Origin: Enchytraeus crypticus
Taxonomy: Eukaryota; Annelida; Clitellata; Enchytraeida; Enchytraeidae
Reading direction: 5' to 3'
Length of the DNA stretch: 64,000 bases
Assembly: GCA_905160935.1 (NCBI GenBank)
Contig: CAJHZI010000429.1
Location: 1,295,501 to 1,359,500 of the forward strand
Part shown: positions 63,906 to 64,000 of the stretch, in pieces
How the letters are laid out: each line of letters opens with the position of its first letter
Position numbering within the stretch: the stretch's first letter is position 1
Notes under the pieces: model-generated
Databases searched by the model: none
The model's input: only the letters and a program-made list of their open reading frames with translations
What the model was told of the DNA's origin: nothing
Translations under genes and position numbers: made by a program

Positions 63906-64000
63906 CGATAGCTTTGTGTAGAATCCTGATTTCTATATTTCTGCCTTCTTAGGTAGCCTTTGATTTGAAATTGCTATAAAACCTCATTTCACTTTACATT

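Overview
The window is AT-rich, intron-rich animal nuclear DNA. GT-AG introns interrupt every gene, microsatellites are very dense, and many tRNA-derived SINEs and 5'-truncated LINEs are present; no prokaryotic gene organisation is seen. A neuroglian/L1-type adhesion gene and a collagen hydroxylysine glucosidase gene point to an invertebrate bilaterian. The sequence alone does not let me name the species or phylum.

Layout. (1) 583-8069, minus strand: the first five recognised coding exons of a GH65 protein-glucosylgalactosylhydroxylysine glucosidase (PGGHG/ATHL1 type), running off the left edge. (2) About 8.1-20.6 kb: no supported exon, only repeats; it may hold the undetected 5' part of the next gene. 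(3) 20662-34181, plus strand: five exons in consistent phase, 3230 codons, encoding a huge low-complexity, charged, Ser/Thr-rich protein that ends in one hydrophobic segment (a predicted tail anchor); I do not recognise its family. (4) 34.2-50.0 kb: intergenic DNA full of SINE and LINE copies and tandem arrays. (5) 50033-62649, plus strand: thirteen exons of an L1CAM/neuroglian-family gene (signal peptide, a 225-residue acidic insert, six Ig domains), continuing off the right edge into the expected FNIII region.

Repeats. I recognise tRNA-like SINEs with box A and/or B motifs (called here A, B, C, D), several sharing a central domain; a LINE whose 3' end is a small hairpin followed by (AG)n (LINE-AG); a LINE ending in (GAT)n (LINE-GAT); a decayed reverse-transcriptase C-terminus with nuclease-like residues; short families R4, R5, R6 and R8; and a dispersed protein-coding element (ORF-X) in AAT/ATT microsatellites. 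Family names are local to this report.

The main observation is that many exon-intron junctions are themselves tandemly duplicated. Acceptor plus first exon bases, or last exon bases plus donor, are copied 2 to about 33 times into the neighbouring intron in all three genes. In the arrays checked, using a decoy site would add a stop codon or shift the frame. A related array repeats a back-to-back CAG|GTAAC site every 32 bp, resembling recursive-splice sites. The three genes show no evident functional link.
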